Shown: positions 23,791-32,965, counted from the first letter of the stretch. The stretch is 46,577 nt of DNA from an uncultured Bacilli bacterium (GCA_944331835.1 CALVIU010000003.1:1-46577), one strand, 5' to 3'. Notes: generated by a model not told the origin, from the sequence alone. Program-made: numbers and translations.

Positions 23791-24669
23791 ATGGAAGTTA
23801 CTGCAAGTATGGTTAAAGACCTACGTGAACAAACTGGCGCAGGAATGATGGATTGTAAAAAGGCTTTAGCAGAAACTAATGGTAATATGGAAGAAGCTGT
23901 TAATTGGCTTCGTGAAAAAGGTATTGCTAAATCTGCAAAGAAAGAAAGCCGTATTGCTGCTGAAGGTCTTGCTAACATTTATGTAGATGGTAATAAAGCA
24001 GTTATATTAGAAGTTAATAGTGAAACAGACTTTGTTAGTAAAAATGAAGAATTTAGAGCAATGATTGACACTATTGGTAACACTTTACTTAAAAGCGATG
24101 TTAAATCTATTGATGAAGCAAAAGAACTAGCAACTGATGAAGGTACAATTGGAGAATTAATTGTTAATAAAACTGCTAAGATTGGTGAAAAACTTTCTTT
24201 TAGAAGATTTGAAATTGTTACTAAAAGTGATGATGAACATTTTGGTTCATACATTCATATGGGAGGTAAAATTGCATCTTTAACAGTTATTAAAGGTGCA
24301 AATGCTGAAGTTGCTAAAGATGTAGCAATGCAAGCAGCTGCAATGAAGCCTTTATATTGTTTTCCTAGTGAAGTTCCTGCAGATGTTTTAGACAATGAAA
24401 GAACTGTTCTAAAAGAACAAGCTATGAATGAAGGAAAACCAGCAGATATTGCTGAAAAGATGGTTGAAGGAAGAATTAAGAAATTCTATAAAGAAATTTG
24501 TCTTGCTGAACAACCATTTATTAAAGATGGTGATGTATCTGTGGAAAAATACGTAACTAACAATGGTGGAGAAATAAAAAGAATGATTCGTTATGAAGTT
24601 GGTGAAGGAATGGAAAAACGTAATGATAACTTTGCTGAAGAAGTAATGAATCAAGTGAAAGGTAACTAA
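23791..24669 (+). CDS. tsf: Elongation factor Ts
   Basis: 292 aa, normal length. The N-terminal UBA-like domain has TGAGMMDCKKALAETNGNME and AVNWLREKG; the core has EVNSETDFVSKNEEF and later HMGGKIASL. It regenerates EF-Tu-GTP. rpsB-tsf is a conserved pair; GGAGG precedes the ATG. Confidence 0.97.
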   Translation: MEVTASMVKDLREQTGAGMMDCKKALAETNGNMEEAVNWLREKGIAKSAKKESRIAAEGLANIYVDGNKAVILEVNSETDFVSKNEEFRAMIDTIGNTLLKSDVKSIDEAKELATDEGTIGELIVNKTAKIGEKLSFRRFEIVTKSDDEHFGSYIHMGGKIASLTVIKGANAEVAKDVAMQAAAMKPLYCFPSEVPADVLDNERTVLKEQAMNEGKPADIAEKMVEGRIKKFYKEICLAEQPFIKDGDVSVEKYVTNNGGEIKRMIRYEVGEGMEKRNDNFAEEVMNQVKGN

Positions 24670-24696
24670 GTCAACTTTAAAAGTTGACTTTTTTTT
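24669..24696 (+). terminator. Terminator after tsf
   Basis: AGTCAACTT (24669-24677) / AAGTTGACT (24681-24689) with a 3-nt loop and eight or more T. Confidence 0.9.
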
Positions 24697-24723
24697 GACA
24701 AAAAAATTGGATTTATCTTTAAT
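24695..24723 (+). promoter_or_regulatory. Promoter of the 24768-26708 operon
   Basis: TTGACA (24695-24700), 17-nt spacer, TTTAAT (24718-24723), beginning in the terminator T-tract. A second candidate is the extended -10 TGCTATAAT at 24739-24747. Confidence 0.5.
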
Positions 24724-24767
24724 AATAGACCTTTTTAATGCTATAATAAAAATGGTGAAGTAAAACC

Positions 24768-25376
24768 ATGGAAAAGATTTATATAAAAAATGAAAAGTTA
24801 TTTAAGAATAAATGGCAAATGGTAATTTATTTTATATTATTTGTAATTTTAATTGGAGCTTTTATTTATCTTGGAACACTTGATTATGATGAATCTTTAC
24901 CAGATAATGAGCAATTTGCGGAAGATTTTAGTCTTGTAAGTGAAGATAATGTTTTTAAGTATGTAAATGCTACAGATGCTTTAATGGTTGCTAATGGTAC
25001 AAAAGGAATTGTTTTATTTGGAACACATAATGAATGGGTAAATTATTATGCTAATATAGTTAATAAAGTGGCTAAAGAAGTTGGTATTGATACCATTTAT
25101 TATTATGATTTTGTAAGTAATAGACAAGATAATAATGGTACATATGAGACTATTGTGGAAAGATTGAGCGATTATGTAACATATAATGATTATGGAACAC
25201 CTGAAATTTATGCTCCGTCATTACTTGTTGTTAGTGGTGATGAAGTGTTGTTATTTGATACTGAAACGGCTTTTGTTCGTGGAGATATTGCTCCGAGTGA
25301 ATACTGGAATTCCTTTAATGAATCAGCCAAGATTCAGGAATTGCGAAATGTATTTACAGAATATCTAGAAAGTTGA
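24768..25376 (+). CDS. Membrane-anchored thioredoxin-fold-like protein without a CxxC
   Basis: 202 aa. One N-terminal membrane helix (about 18-40) and an extracytoplasmic domain. Residues about 80-120, TKGIVLFGTHNEWVNYYANI followed by GIDTIYYYDF, resemble the thioredoxin-like family of bacteriocin-transport accessory proteins, but where CxxC would be expected the sequence is GTHNEW and the protein has no Cys. A redox role is therefore unlikely. It lies between tsf and frr, where pyrH is normal in Firmicutes. Confidence 0.55.
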   Translation: MEKIYIKNEKLFKNKWQMVIYFILFVILIGAFIYLGTLDYDESLPDNEQFAEDFSLVSEDNVFKYVNATDALMVANGTKGIVLFGTHNEWVNYYANIVNKVAKEVGIDTIYYYDFVSNRQDNNGTYETIVERLSDYVTYNDYGTPEIYAPSLLVVSGDEVLLFDTETAFVRGDIAPSEYWNSFNESAKIQELRNVFTEYLES

Positions 25377-25383
25377 GGTGCAT

Positions 25384-26163
25384 ATGGATAATACTAAGAA
25401 TGTTGTTGGTTTAATATTTTTCATAATTATATTGTTGCTTTTTGCAGTTGGTGGTTATTTCTTCATGAATTATATGTTAGATGATTTTTCTAAAGAAAGT
25501 AATGATGATAATGGGATTACTGAGTTAAAAGAAATTAGAATTGATGCAACTAAGGATTATATTTATTATGAAAATAATGAGGATATTTTACATGAAGAAC
25601 ATATTGAAAAACAAGATGTAGTTATTAATATTAAAGGATTTGAAAATATTAATGAATCTTTGGCGCAGGAACTTGCTTCATATGATGAAGAAATGTTATC
25701 TATCGATGAGGCGACAATTCCTGAAGGTGAAGTTTGTACTAACGAAGCAAATCTTTATAGTTTTCCGTATCGGGAATATCAAGATACAGTTTTTGGAGAT
25801 TATATTAGTTTAGTAATAAATGATTTTACTTACAATTGTATAAATGGTAGTAGAATAGAAAATATTAAAGGTTATGTAATTGATAAAAATACTGGTGAAA
25901 TTATTACTGAAGAACATTTGCTTAGTGATTTTGGAATAACCGAAGAGGAAATTCTTACACAAATAAGAGAGAGATTAAATGATACCCAAGTTTTAGATGA
26001 AGGTACTCAAGTAATAGATATTGAAGGTACTATAAGTGATATTCAAAATGGAGAATATGGTACTGTTAAGTCACTAAGTATTAGTAAAACTGGTGAATTA
26101 GTTATTAATTTTATTGTAAAATCGAATGTAATAAATTATAATGATAGTATAGAATTAAATTAA
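25384..26163 (+). CDS. Single-pass membrane protein of unknown function
   Basis: 259 aa from ATG 25384 (GAGGTG upstream; GTG 25378 also possible). An N-terminal helix (VVGLIFFIIILLLFAVGGYF) anchors an acidic extracytoplasmic domain with two Cys (EVCTNEANL, FTYNCINGS), possibly a disulfide. I recognise no family. It sits 7 bp after the thioredoxin-like gene and 14 bp before frr, so all three are probably one transcript. Confidence 0.6.
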   Translation: MDNTKNVVGLIFFIIILLLFAVGGYFFMNYMLDDFSKESNDDNGITELKEIRIDATKDYIYYENNEDILHEEHIEKQDVVINIKGFENINESLAQELASYDEEMLSIDEATIPEGEVCTNEANLYSFPYREYQDTVFGDYISLVINDFTYNCINGSRIENIKGYVIDKNTGEIITEEHLLSDFGITEEEILTQIRERLNDTQVLDEGTQVIDIEGTISDIQNGEYGTVKSLSISKTGELVINFIVKSNVINYNDSIELN

Positions 26164-26177
26164 GAAGGAGAAATGTT

Positions 26178-26708
26178 ATGGACTCAGCAGAGAAGAAAAT
26201 GAGGCAAACAATTGAAAGTTTAAAAAGTAAGTTATTAAATATTAGAGCTGGTAGAGCTAATCCGGCGATGCTTAATGGGGTAATGGTTAGTTATTATGGG
26301 ACACCAACTCCAATTCAAAGTGTAGCTAATATCACTGTACCTGAGGCAAAGCAATTATTCATTAAACCATATGATCGGAGTACATTAAAAGATATTGAAA
26401 GAGCAATTAATGAAGCTAATTTAGGTATTGCTCCGACGAACAATGGAGAAATGATTATTCTTACTATTCCAGATTTAACGGAAGAAAGACGTAGAGAATA
26501 TGTTAAACAAGCCAAGGCTGTTGGTGAAGAAGCGAAAGTTGCTTTAAGAAATATTCGTCAAGATGCTAATAATGAAATTAAACGACAAGAATATCCAGAG
26601 GATGAAGAAAAAATGTATTTGGATGAAATTCAAGAACTTATTACTAAATATAATAAATTAGTTGATGACGAAATAAAAATAAAAGAACAAGAATTAATGC
26701 AAGTATAG
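26178..26708 (+). CDS. frr: Ribosome recycling factor
   Basis: 176 aa. Family marks: LKSKLLNIRAGRANPAMLNG, VSYYGTPTPIQSVANITVPE, IKPYDRSTLKDIERAI, PDLTEERRREYVKQAK and VALRNIRQDANNEIKR. With EF-G it splits post-termination ribosomes. AGAAGGAG precedes the ATG. pyrH, normally between tsf and frr, is absent here. Confidence 0.97.
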   Translation: MDSAEKKMRQTIESLKSKLLNIRAGRANPAMLNGVMVSYYGTPTPIQSVANITVPEAKQLFIKPYDRSTLKDIERAINEANLGIAPTNNGEMIILTIPDLTEERRREYVKQAKAVGEEAKVALRNIRQDANNEIKRQEYPEDEEKMYLDEIQELITKYNKLVDDEIKIKEQELMQV

Positions 26709-26725
26709 TGTTAATTCTTGTTTTT
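26688..26725 (+). terminator. Terminator at the end of frr
   Basis: CAAGAATTAA (26688-26697) / TTAATTCTTG (26711-26720), then T5. The left arm is in the last codons of frr. Confidence 0.75.
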
Positions 26726-26746
26726 AAATCATAAATATGGTATTAT
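26718..26746 (+). promoter_or_regulatory. Promoter of the transglutaminase-like gene
   Basis: TTGTTT (26718-26723), 17-nt spacer, TATTAT (26741-26746); the -35 overlaps the frr terminator. Confidence 0.5.
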
Positions 26747-26764
26747 AAAAGCCTAGGTGATTTT

Positions 26765-27613
26765 ATGCTAGAAGAAATAGAAAAAATTATATCTAATATT
26801 AATACCCATTGGAATAAAGATGAAATAATTCGTTTTCTGTATGTAAAAATTGCCCCTTTTTTTCGAAGAGATATTAATTATTTTTTGCAGGATGCAGAAG
26901 AACAACTGCGTCTTTATAATGCCGGTTTTAGTTTTAATGGTGCAGATATAGTATGTATTACTTTATGTGATTTTTATATTGAGCTTTTTAATAATTTAGG
27001 TATAAGAGCTATAAATGTTCCAGTAACAAATGCTAAAATTCCTTTACATGCGTTATTAGTTGAAGGAGAAAATGGCTGGTATTATATCGATCCTTTGAGT
27101 GATTTGTTTTATAATCAATATGGAATTAAACCAGTTCATTATGGTGTTATTCCCAAAAGAGCAAAAGAGATACTTGCTGATTCGTCATATCCGAAAGTTT
27201 CTATGTTGGATTTAGAATATTTATCAGCAATTGATGAGATGTTAGGCTTTGAGTATTTAGATGAGTATTTTAATGCTTTACATAATAAATTTAGTCAAAA
27301 AAATGTGGCTTGTGATTTTTTGAATGTAGACAAGCAAGATAGATTAACATTAATAGATAGAAAGTTGAGATTTGCTAATAGTAACCTAATTAATTTAGGG
27401 CAAGTTTATGGTATTTTAGAAAGAGTTAGAATGTATTTTTTTATAATCAGAAAAGTTTTTGATAAGACAGAAAAAAGGATGACAAAAATAGAATTGGATG
27501 GCGACTTAAATATAACTATAATAACTCATGATGTTAGTAATCCTAATCATGTTTTAGGAGAGTATGTTGAAGTAAAAAAAGATTCATGTTTTTCTTTAGT
27601 AAGAATAAAATAA
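26765..27613 (+). CDS. Transglutaminase-like (papain-fold) protein
   Basis: 282 aa, no signal or membrane helix. The Cys-His-Asp triad of the transglutaminase-like superfamily is visible: C64 in DIVCITLCDFYIELFNNLGI (Gly-Ile 15 residues after the Cys, as in the family), His in IPLHALLVEGENGWYYIDPL and the Asp of IDPL. The C-terminal 120 residues are not recognised. Members can be proteases, peptidoglycan-linked enzymes or inactive; substrate unknown. Single-gene transcript between a promoter and a terminator. Confidence 0.7.
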   Translation: MLEEIEKIISNINTHWNKDEIIRFLYVKIAPFFRRDINYFLQDAEEQLRLYNAGFSFNGADIVCITLCDFYIELFNNLGIRAINVPVTNAKIPLHALLVEGENGWYYIDPLSDLFYNQYGIKPVHYGVIPKRAKEILADSSYPKVSMLDLEYLSAIDEMLGFEYLDEYFNALHNKFSQKNVACDFLNVDKQDRLTLIDRKLRFANSNLINLGQVYGILERVRMYFFIIRKVFDKTEKRMTKIELDGDLNITIITHDVSNPNHVLGEYVEVKKDSCFSLVRIK

Positions 27614-27658
27614 TATTAGATAAAATTAGAAATTTTTGATACAATATTAATGAAACGA

Positions 27659-27705
27659 GTAGCTATAAAATATGGCGTAAGTCCAGTTTTATAGCTACTT
27701 TTTTT
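27659..27705 (+). terminator. Strong terminator before carD
   Basis: GTAGCTATAAAA (27659-27670) / TTTTATAGCTAC (27687-27698), then T7. TACAAT at 27640-27645 just upstream could start a short RNA that ends here, but it is more simply the terminator of the transglutaminase-like gene. Confidence 0.85.
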
Positions 27706-27718
27706 AGATGGAGGTCAC

Positions 27719-28183
27719 ATGAAAAGTGTTGGAGATTATATAGTTTGTCATAAAGAAACTTGTAAAATAGTAGAGATAAAAGATAATTATTATGTATTGG
27801 AACCAGTAAATGATCAAACTTTAAAAATGAAGGTACCTATTGACTCTAAAGTGTTGAGAGATTTAATAAAAAAAGAAGATATAGAAAGATTACTTAGAGA
27901 AATAAAGTCAATTGAAGTTATTAATAGTAATGATAGAATGATTGAAAATACTTATAAAGAGTTAATGCAGAGAGGAACTTATAAGGATTTGATAAAAATT
28001 ATTAAAACAACATATTTGAGAAATGAAATGCGGAAGAATAATAATAAAAAAATTAGTGATAAAGATGATTCGTATTTTACTCAAGCTGAAAAATATTTGT
28101 ATAGCGAATTTGCTATTGTTTTAGGTCTTAATTTTGCAGATACCAAACAGTATGTTATAGATGTAGTAAGTAAATATGATTGA
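27719..28183 (+). CDS. CarD-family transcription regulator
   Basis: 154 aa. The N-terminal Tudor-like RNA-polymerase-interacting domain has VGDYIVCHKETCKIVEIKDN and YVLEPVNDQTLKMKVPIDSK; the helical C-terminus (about 60-154) would contact promoter DNA. CarD/CdnL proteins stabilise open complexes at rRNA and other promoters. TGGAGG precedes the ATG. Confidence 0.8.
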   Translation: MKSVGDYIVCHKETCKIVEIKDNYYVLEPVNDQTLKMKVPIDSKVLRDLIKKEDIERLLREIKSIEVINSNDRMIENTYKELMQRGTYKDLIKIIKTTYLRNEMRKNNNKKISDKDDSYFTQAEKYLYSEFAIVLGLNFADTKQYVIDVVSKYD

Positions 28184-28228
28184 TTTATTGAAAGTATAAT
28201 GGTAGTATATTGCATGTGGTGAATTTTT

Positions 28229-29287
28229 ATGCGTGATAATATTAGTTTTAAGATGTCAGATGGATTAGTTATTAACGGAACTCTTATGGGCAATATTGAA
28301 GGTCCTAATTTGGTAGTAATGCTTCATAGTGGTGGTTATGATAGATTAGAATGGGGGGTTAAAGAAGTTTTAGAAACTGAACATGGTAGAGAAAAAGTTC
28401 ATTTTAATTCAAAAGGTAATTATGAATATTTGAGTAGTTATTTACAGGAAGATGCAGCAATACTTTTAATTGATCAAAGAAATCATGGACGAAGTGGTAA
28501 GAATATTGATGAAGATAAAATGATAGCTGCAATAAAAGAAATAGCCAATATATCGAATCGCGAAATTGAGTTGTTAAATCGTTATTTAAAGGAAAGAAAT
28601 AATGATATGTTAGAATATTTAGTTACTAACTTGGATATCAGTGATAGTGATAAAGATAAATTATGGAAACTACTAAAAAAACCAATTATAAAAGATATGT
28701 CTTTTTTACAAATGGCTAATGATTTAGAAGAAGTGCTTTATTTAATAAGAAGAGAATATAATTATTCAAATATTCATTTAGTAGGAACATGTATGGGAGC
28801 TTTAGTATCTGGTTTATATACTATAAAAAGACCGGAGGATATTAAATCATTGACTTTATTTTCGCCATTATATACTTTTGATCCTGTGTTTTTAAATCCT
28901 CAAAATGATTTCAATAAACGTAAGAGAGAAATAATAGATTCTAAAAAACAATATAGAATGGGAAATGCTGTTGAGGGTCTTAGCACGATAAAAGAAATTG
29001 AAGAAATACGTAGGACATTTTATGAGAAATTATTTCAAACAAATATTCCAATATTTTGTATTCAAGGTGTAGAAGATAAATTGGTGCCAGTGTCATATCA
29101 GAGTGTTATTTTTGAAACTATGAAAAAGTATCGAAATAAACATAATTTAGCTCCAGTTTATTATGCTGAAATAGAGCCAGGGGTTCATTGTCTTTATGAT
29201 GTGATATTTCCATCTTTAATGGAAGCAATTAATTTTATTGAAGGTAATTTGGAATATCCGAATTTAAATAAAAAGCCTAGTCTTTGA
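28229..29287 (+). CDS. Alpha/beta hydrolase with a Cys nucleophile
   Basis: 352 aa, cytoplasmic. VVMLHSGGYDR is the oxyanion region, AILLIDQRNHGRSG a conserved strand-turn, VGTCMGALV the nucleophile elbow with Cys188 where Ser is usual, QGVEDKLVPV holds the Asp and GVHCLYDV the His. A helical lid (about 90-175) is inserted. Cys nucleophiles occur in dienelactone hydrolases and PHA synthases; the substrate here is unknown. It ends convergently with tmcAL, overlapping by 11 bp. Confidence 0.8.
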   Translation: MRDNISFKMSDGLVINGTLMGNIEGPNLVVMLHSGGYDRLEWGVKEVLETEHGREKVHFNSKGNYEYLSSYLQEDAAILLIDQRNHGRSGKNIDEDKMIAAIKEIANISNREIELLNRYLKERNNDMLEYLVTNLDISDSDKDKLWKLLKKPIIKDMSFLQMANDLEEVLYLIRREYNYSNIHLVGTCMGALVSGLYTIKRPEDIKSLTLFSPLYTFDPVFLNPQNDFNKRKREIIDSKKQYRMGNAVEGLSTIKEIEEIRRTFYEKLFQTNIPIFCIQGVEDKLVPVSYQSVIFETMKKYRNKHNLAPVYYAEIEPGVHCLYDVIFPSLMEAINFIEGNLEYPNLNKKPSL

Positions 29288-29305
29288 TGACTGGCTTATT
29301 TTTTA
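29273..29305. terminator. Bidirectional terminator between hydrolase and tmcAL
   Basis: AAGCC-T-AGTC (29273-29282) / GACTGGCTT (29289-29297), flanked by A-rich sequence on the left and T-rich on the right, so it works on both strands. It overlaps the stops of both convergent genes. Confidence 0.7.
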
Positions 29306-30380
29306 GTTCAAATTGATAAGTGTTTGTATCATTAATTAAATCATAAATTATACTAGCTTTTAGTTCATTTTTGTATTGATTTGATTTCTTATTAATAATA
29401 ATTGGTATTTCTAAGTCTGTAAGTTTATTTAAATAATTTTGGCCTTTTTTATTAAAACCAAGGATTTTTATATATTCTAATTTTTTATGATTTTCTTTTC
29501 CTAATGATGTTAAAATATGAATAAACATTCTATTTAATTTGTTGTAAGTATATCTTTTGGTTTTGATTTTATTGATAAATTCATCTAAAGAAGTAGAATT
29601 GTTAATAAATTTTTGAAGACGATATTCTATACCTTCGTCGACATCTAAGTATTTGTCTAAGTATTTATCAGTATTTATTTTATATTTAAGTAATTTAAAA
29701 TAATTTTGGTAATTGATATTAATTATTTTGTCTTCAATATTTGCTGGTATATATTTTGTAATATCTTCTTTGGTTTTTAACTTTTCTCTGATATTAGATG
29801 CACTAACAATATTATCATTACTTGCTTTGTCATGATAACTGTTTGTTCTTTTAATAGTTTCTATAGTAATTGGATAATTATTTTTTATAATTGTTTTAGT
29901 GTAAGATATACCTAATAAGTCATTAGGAAGAAATTCAAAATCTATATTTAAAGCTTTAGCTAGGGCTGTTGGATAATTTAAGCCTTTATCCAAATGCATT
30001 TTTACGGTTTCATCATAGCTATTTGTTAATTGAAGTTCAGCTATCTGTTTTAATTTTTCAGGATCATTTGATTCACTGCCAAAAATTAATTTGGTTATAT
30101 GGAAATTGTTTAGAATTTTTAATGAAATATTAGCAAATGTATCAGCTGATTGGGTACCAAAGATAAAAGGTAGTTCTAAAACGATATCAATATTGTTATC
30201 TAAAGCTATTTTTGTTTTGTCTTCTTTGGTAAGAATTGATATTTCGCCGCGTTCTAGAAAATAACCATTTAAAATAAGGATGATAAGGGAGTCGGGATAC
30301 ATTTCTTTTATTTTATTTATGTGATGTAAGTGACCATTATGAAAAGGATTGTATTCGCAGATTATTCCTATTATTTCCAT
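29277..30380 (-). CDS. tmcAL: tRNA(Met) cytidine acetate ligase TmcAL (YlbM)
   Basis: 367 aa. Makes N4-acetylcytidine at the wobble base of elongator tRNA-Met using acetate and ATP. The N-terminal nucleotidyltransferase motif is GIICEYNPFHNGHLHHI (HxGH), followed by FLERGEISILTKEDKTKIAL, VLELPFIFGTQSADTFAN and FGSESND. Transcribed with the upstream thioesterase gene (7-bp gap). Confidence 0.93.
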   Translation of the reverse strand: MEIIGIICEYNPFHNGHLHHINKIKEMYPDSLIILILNGYFLERGEISILTKEDKTKIALDNNIDIVLELPFIFGTQSADTFANISLKILNNFHITKLIFGSESNDPEKLKQIAELQLTNSYDETVKMHLDKGLNYPTALAKALNIDFEFLPNDLLGISYTKTIIKNNYPITIETIKRTNSYHDKASNDNIVSASNIREKLKTKEDITKYIPANIEDKIININYQNYFKLLKYKINTDKYLDKYLDVDEGIEYRLQKFINNSTSLDEFINKIKTKRYTYNKLNRMFIHILTSLGKENHKKLEYIKILGFNKKGQNYLNKLTDLEIPIIINKKSNQYKNELKASIIYDLINDTNTYQFELKNKPVIKD

Positions 30381-30387
30381 AATTGCC

Positions 30388-30756
30388 TCAGTTTAAGAAG
30401 AAATATGTTGCATTCATAACTGCAATGAGTTCTTCTTTATCGTTATAAATATTGGCTTTTAAAACACAGGTTGTTTTGCCAGATTTTAATAGTTCACTTT
30501 TAGCAATTAGATATTTACCGGTTCCTTGATGCAAAAAATTAATATTGGCATCTAATGTAACCGCTTTTCGACCGGTGGCTCTACATGTTACTCCCATGAC
30601 AGTATCTCCCAGACTAAATATTAATCCCCCGTGAACGATATTGTATGGGTTGTAAGAATTTTGGGTTATAGTTAATTTGGCAATACTAGAATTAGTATTT
30701 CCTTCGATTATTTCGATATTATTATATTTTATAAATTTGTTATTTTCGTTTAACAT
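30388..30756 (-). CDS. PaaI-type hotdog thioesterase
   Basis: 122 aa single hotdog domain. NPYNIVHGGLIFSLGDTVMG contains the HGG and catalytic Asp of the PaaI family, and AVTLDANINFLHQGTGKYL the central strands. Hydrolyses acyl-CoA thioesters; substrate unknown. Divergent from miaA with about 76 bp between. A GGTGA site precedes the ATG on the minus strand. Confidence 0.88.
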   Translation of the reverse strand: MLNENNKFIKYNNIEIIEGNTNSSIAKLTITQNSYNPYNIVHGGLIFSLGDTVMGVTCRATGRKAVTLDANINFLHQGTGKYLIAKSELLKSGKTTCVLKANIYNDKEELIAVMNATYFFLN

Positions 30757-30832
30757 TTTTTCACCTCATAAATAATTATAACATGGATATTCAGCATAAG
30801 TAAAATATGGTATAATTGTTGCAGGTGGTTTT

Positions 30833-31693
30833 ATGATAATTGCAATAGTTGGTCCAACTGGAGTTGGTAAGACTAAGATGAGTGTTGAATTAGCAAAACA
30901 CTATGGAGCTTTTGTGGTAAATTCTGATGCGGTGCAAGTTTACAAAGAAATGGATATTGGAAGTGCTAAAGTTAAGGAAGAAGAAATGGATGGAGTAAAA
31001 CATTATCTGTTTGATATAAAAAATCCGGACGAGGAATATACTGTTAAAGATTATCAAAAAGATGCCCGAGATATATTAGATAAAAACAAAGATAAAAATA
31101 TAATATTTTGTGGAGGTACTGGCCTTTATTTGAGTGCAGCGTTAATGGATTATCGTTTTTATGAAGATGAGGCCGATGATTCGTATGATGATTTAACCAA
31201 TGAGGAATTGTATAAAATGGTTATGAAGAAAAATCCTAATTTGCAAGTTGATCCTCATAATAGGGTTCGTTTGATTAGAGCTTTAAATAGAAAGGACATG
31301 CCAGTAGTTGAACCAAAATTATTATATGAAAATGTAAATATTATTGGTCTTACTACCCAAAGAGATAAATTATATGATATAATTAATGCTAGGGTAGATG
31401 AAATGTTTGCAAGTGGTTTGGTTGATGAAGTAAGAGGTTTATTAAAAAAGTATCCTACTTCTCGTGTTTTAAATAGTGCAATAGGATATAAAGAAGTAAT
31501 AGGTTATTTAAATAATGCATATGATTTAGAGAGTGCTAAAGAACTCATTAAAAAAAATAGTAGGCACTATGCTAAGAGACAATATACATGGTTTAATAAT
31601 AAGATGAATGTTACTTGGTTTTCGGTTAATTATGATAATTTTAACGAAACTATTAAAGAAGTAATAGATTATATTGATGAAATAAAAAAATAA
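30833..31693 (+). CDS. miaA: tRNA dimethylallyltransferase
   Basis: 286 aa, slightly short. Adds a dimethylallyl group to A37 of tRNAs reading UNN codons. GPTGVGKTKMS is the P-loop, VNSDAVQVYKEMDIGSAK the substrate motif, FCGGTGLYLSA and NSAIGYKEVIGYL further signatures. TATAAT at 30810-30815 with a nearby AGGTGG site fits its own promoter. Confidence 0.95.
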   Translation: MIIAIVGPTGVGKTKMSVELAKHYGAFVVNSDAVQVYKEMDIGSAKVKEEEMDGVKHYLFDIKNPDEEYTVKDYQKDARDILDKNKDKNIIFCGGTGLYLSAALMDYRFYEDEADDSYDDLTNEELYKMVMKKNPNLQVDPHNRVRLIRALNRKDMPVVEPKLLYENVNIIGLTTQRDKLYDIINARVDEMFASGLVDEVRGLLKKYPTSRVLNSAIGYKEVIGYLNNAYDLESAKELIKKNSRHYAKRQYTWFNNKMNVTWFSVNYDNFNETIKEVIDYIDEIKK

Positions 31694-31708
31694 GTAAGTG
31701 GTGGTAAA

Positions 31709-32929
31709 ATGAATACAAAGAAAAAGGGGATTATTTTGTTATGGGTAAGTATTTTTGTGATATTTACTAGTTTAACTTTTTTTGTTATAGGTTGTAATTC
31801 TGATTATTTAGTGGGAAATATGGCTAAAAGATTTGCGTTAATGTTTTTAATACTGGCAATTATTCTTTTGGCATATAGTATATTTTTGATAATTAGATTT
31901 CGATTGTCAAATGCTTTTAAGAAAGGAAAAATGATAGCAATTTCAATAATTGTTGGAATTTATGCTTTAGGTTGCTCATCATTTTTGTTTATTTTGTATG
32001 GTCCAAATGATACTTTTAGGACTTGGCTTATAACTACGGCGATGACGACGATGAATCATCAATATTATTGCAAGTGGTTTTATTCTGATGAGATGATTAA
32101 TGAGGTTTTATCACAAAATTATGTGGTAGAAGGTGATGAGTCAACTGATACATCTTTGATAGATTTTGATGAGACGACGGTCTATGCTAATGAATATGAA
32201 AAAGAAATATTAGAACATGATGAAGATGATTTGTTTAAAATAATTGAATTTAAAGTCAATGGTTGTGATGCTTATTTGGCGGCGATATATGATCCTAGTA
32301 AAATAAGTGTTGGTGTGAGTAAATATATTGGTGTTGGGGGACAATATGTTTATGATATGGCTAAACAACAAGGTGCAGTTTTAGCTATCAATGGTGGAGG
32401 ATTTTATGATCCAAATTATAATAGCAATGGCGCAAATCCTTTGGGAGTAACTATTGCTGATGGAAAAATTATTACTGATGATGCTTATAGTTCAAATAAT
32501 GGTGGTATAATTGGCTTTGATGCAACTGACAAACTAGTATTGATGCGTGATGCTACAGCTAGTGAAGCAATTGATGCTGGTGTTCGTGATGCTGTTACCA
32601 TGGGACCATTTTTGATTGTAAATGGAAAGATGGCCGATATAAAGGGAAATGGCGGTTGGGGTTATGCTGCTAGAACTGCAATTGGTCAAAGAAAAGATGG
32701 TATAGTATTAATGCTTGTTGTTGATAGCAATGAATTTAGAACACAAGGGGCATCAATTAAAGATTTGGCGGAAATTATGGAACGTTATGGAGCTATCAAT
32801 GCCGCTAATCTGGATGGAGGAACATCGAGTGCAATGGTTTTAAATGGGGAACTTATCAATGATCCAATCGATTCAGCTTTAAGACATAAGACTAGAGGAA
32901 TTCCGACGATGTTTAAAGTGGTCGAATAG
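31709..32929 (+). CDS. Membrane-anchored phosphodiester glycosidase (NAGPA family)
   Basis: 406 aa. Three N-terminal membrane helices (about 8-30, 40-63, 75-95) precede an extracytoplasmic domain with AINGGGFYDPNYNSNGANPL, MGPFLIVNGKMADIKGNGGW, ARTAIGQRKDGIVLMLVVD and NAANLDGGTSSAMVLNG, signatures of the phosphodiester glycosidase / DUF2233 family. Such proteins trim phosphodiester-linked sugars on exopolysaccharide or wall polymers. It follows miaA by 15 bp. Confidence 0.88.
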   Translation: MNTKKKGIILLWVSIFVIFTSLTFFVIGCNSDYLVGNMAKRFALMFLILAIILLAYSIFLIIRFRLSNAFKKGKMIAISIIVGIYALGCSSFLFILYGPNDTFRTWLITTAMTTMNHQYYCKWFYSDEMINEVLSQNYVVEGDESTDTSLIDFDETTVYANEYEKEILEHDEDDLFKIIEFKVNGCDAYLAAIYDPSKISVGVSKYIGVGGQYVYDMAKQQGAVLAINGGGFYDPNYNSNGANPLGVTIADGKIITDDAYSSNNGGIIGFDATDKLVLMRDATASEAIDAGVRDAVTMGPFLIVNGKMADIKGNGGWGYAARTAIGQRKDGIVLMLVVDSNEFRTQGASIKDLAEIMERYGAINAANLDGGTSSAMVLNGELINDPIDSALRHKTRGIPTMFKVVE

Positions 32930-32937
32930 TAATATAT

Positions 32938-32965
32938 AAGGTATGTTTTAGACATATCTTTTTTT
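32938..32965 (+). terminator. Terminator after the phosphodiester glycosidase gene
   Basis: AAGGTATGT (32938-32946) / ACATATCTT (32952-32960), one G-U pair, loop TTTAG, then T-run. Confidence 0.8.

Noticed and set aside
24409-24654. 81-aa minus-strand ORF in tsf, and similar ORFs in era, rseP, frr, yqeY and rlmD
   Set aside because: Antisense shadows of conserved genes.
27640-27705. Riboswitch or small RNA before carD
   Set aside because: A 12-bp stem plus T7 is fully explained as the terminator of the preceding gene; no conserved aptamer sequence.
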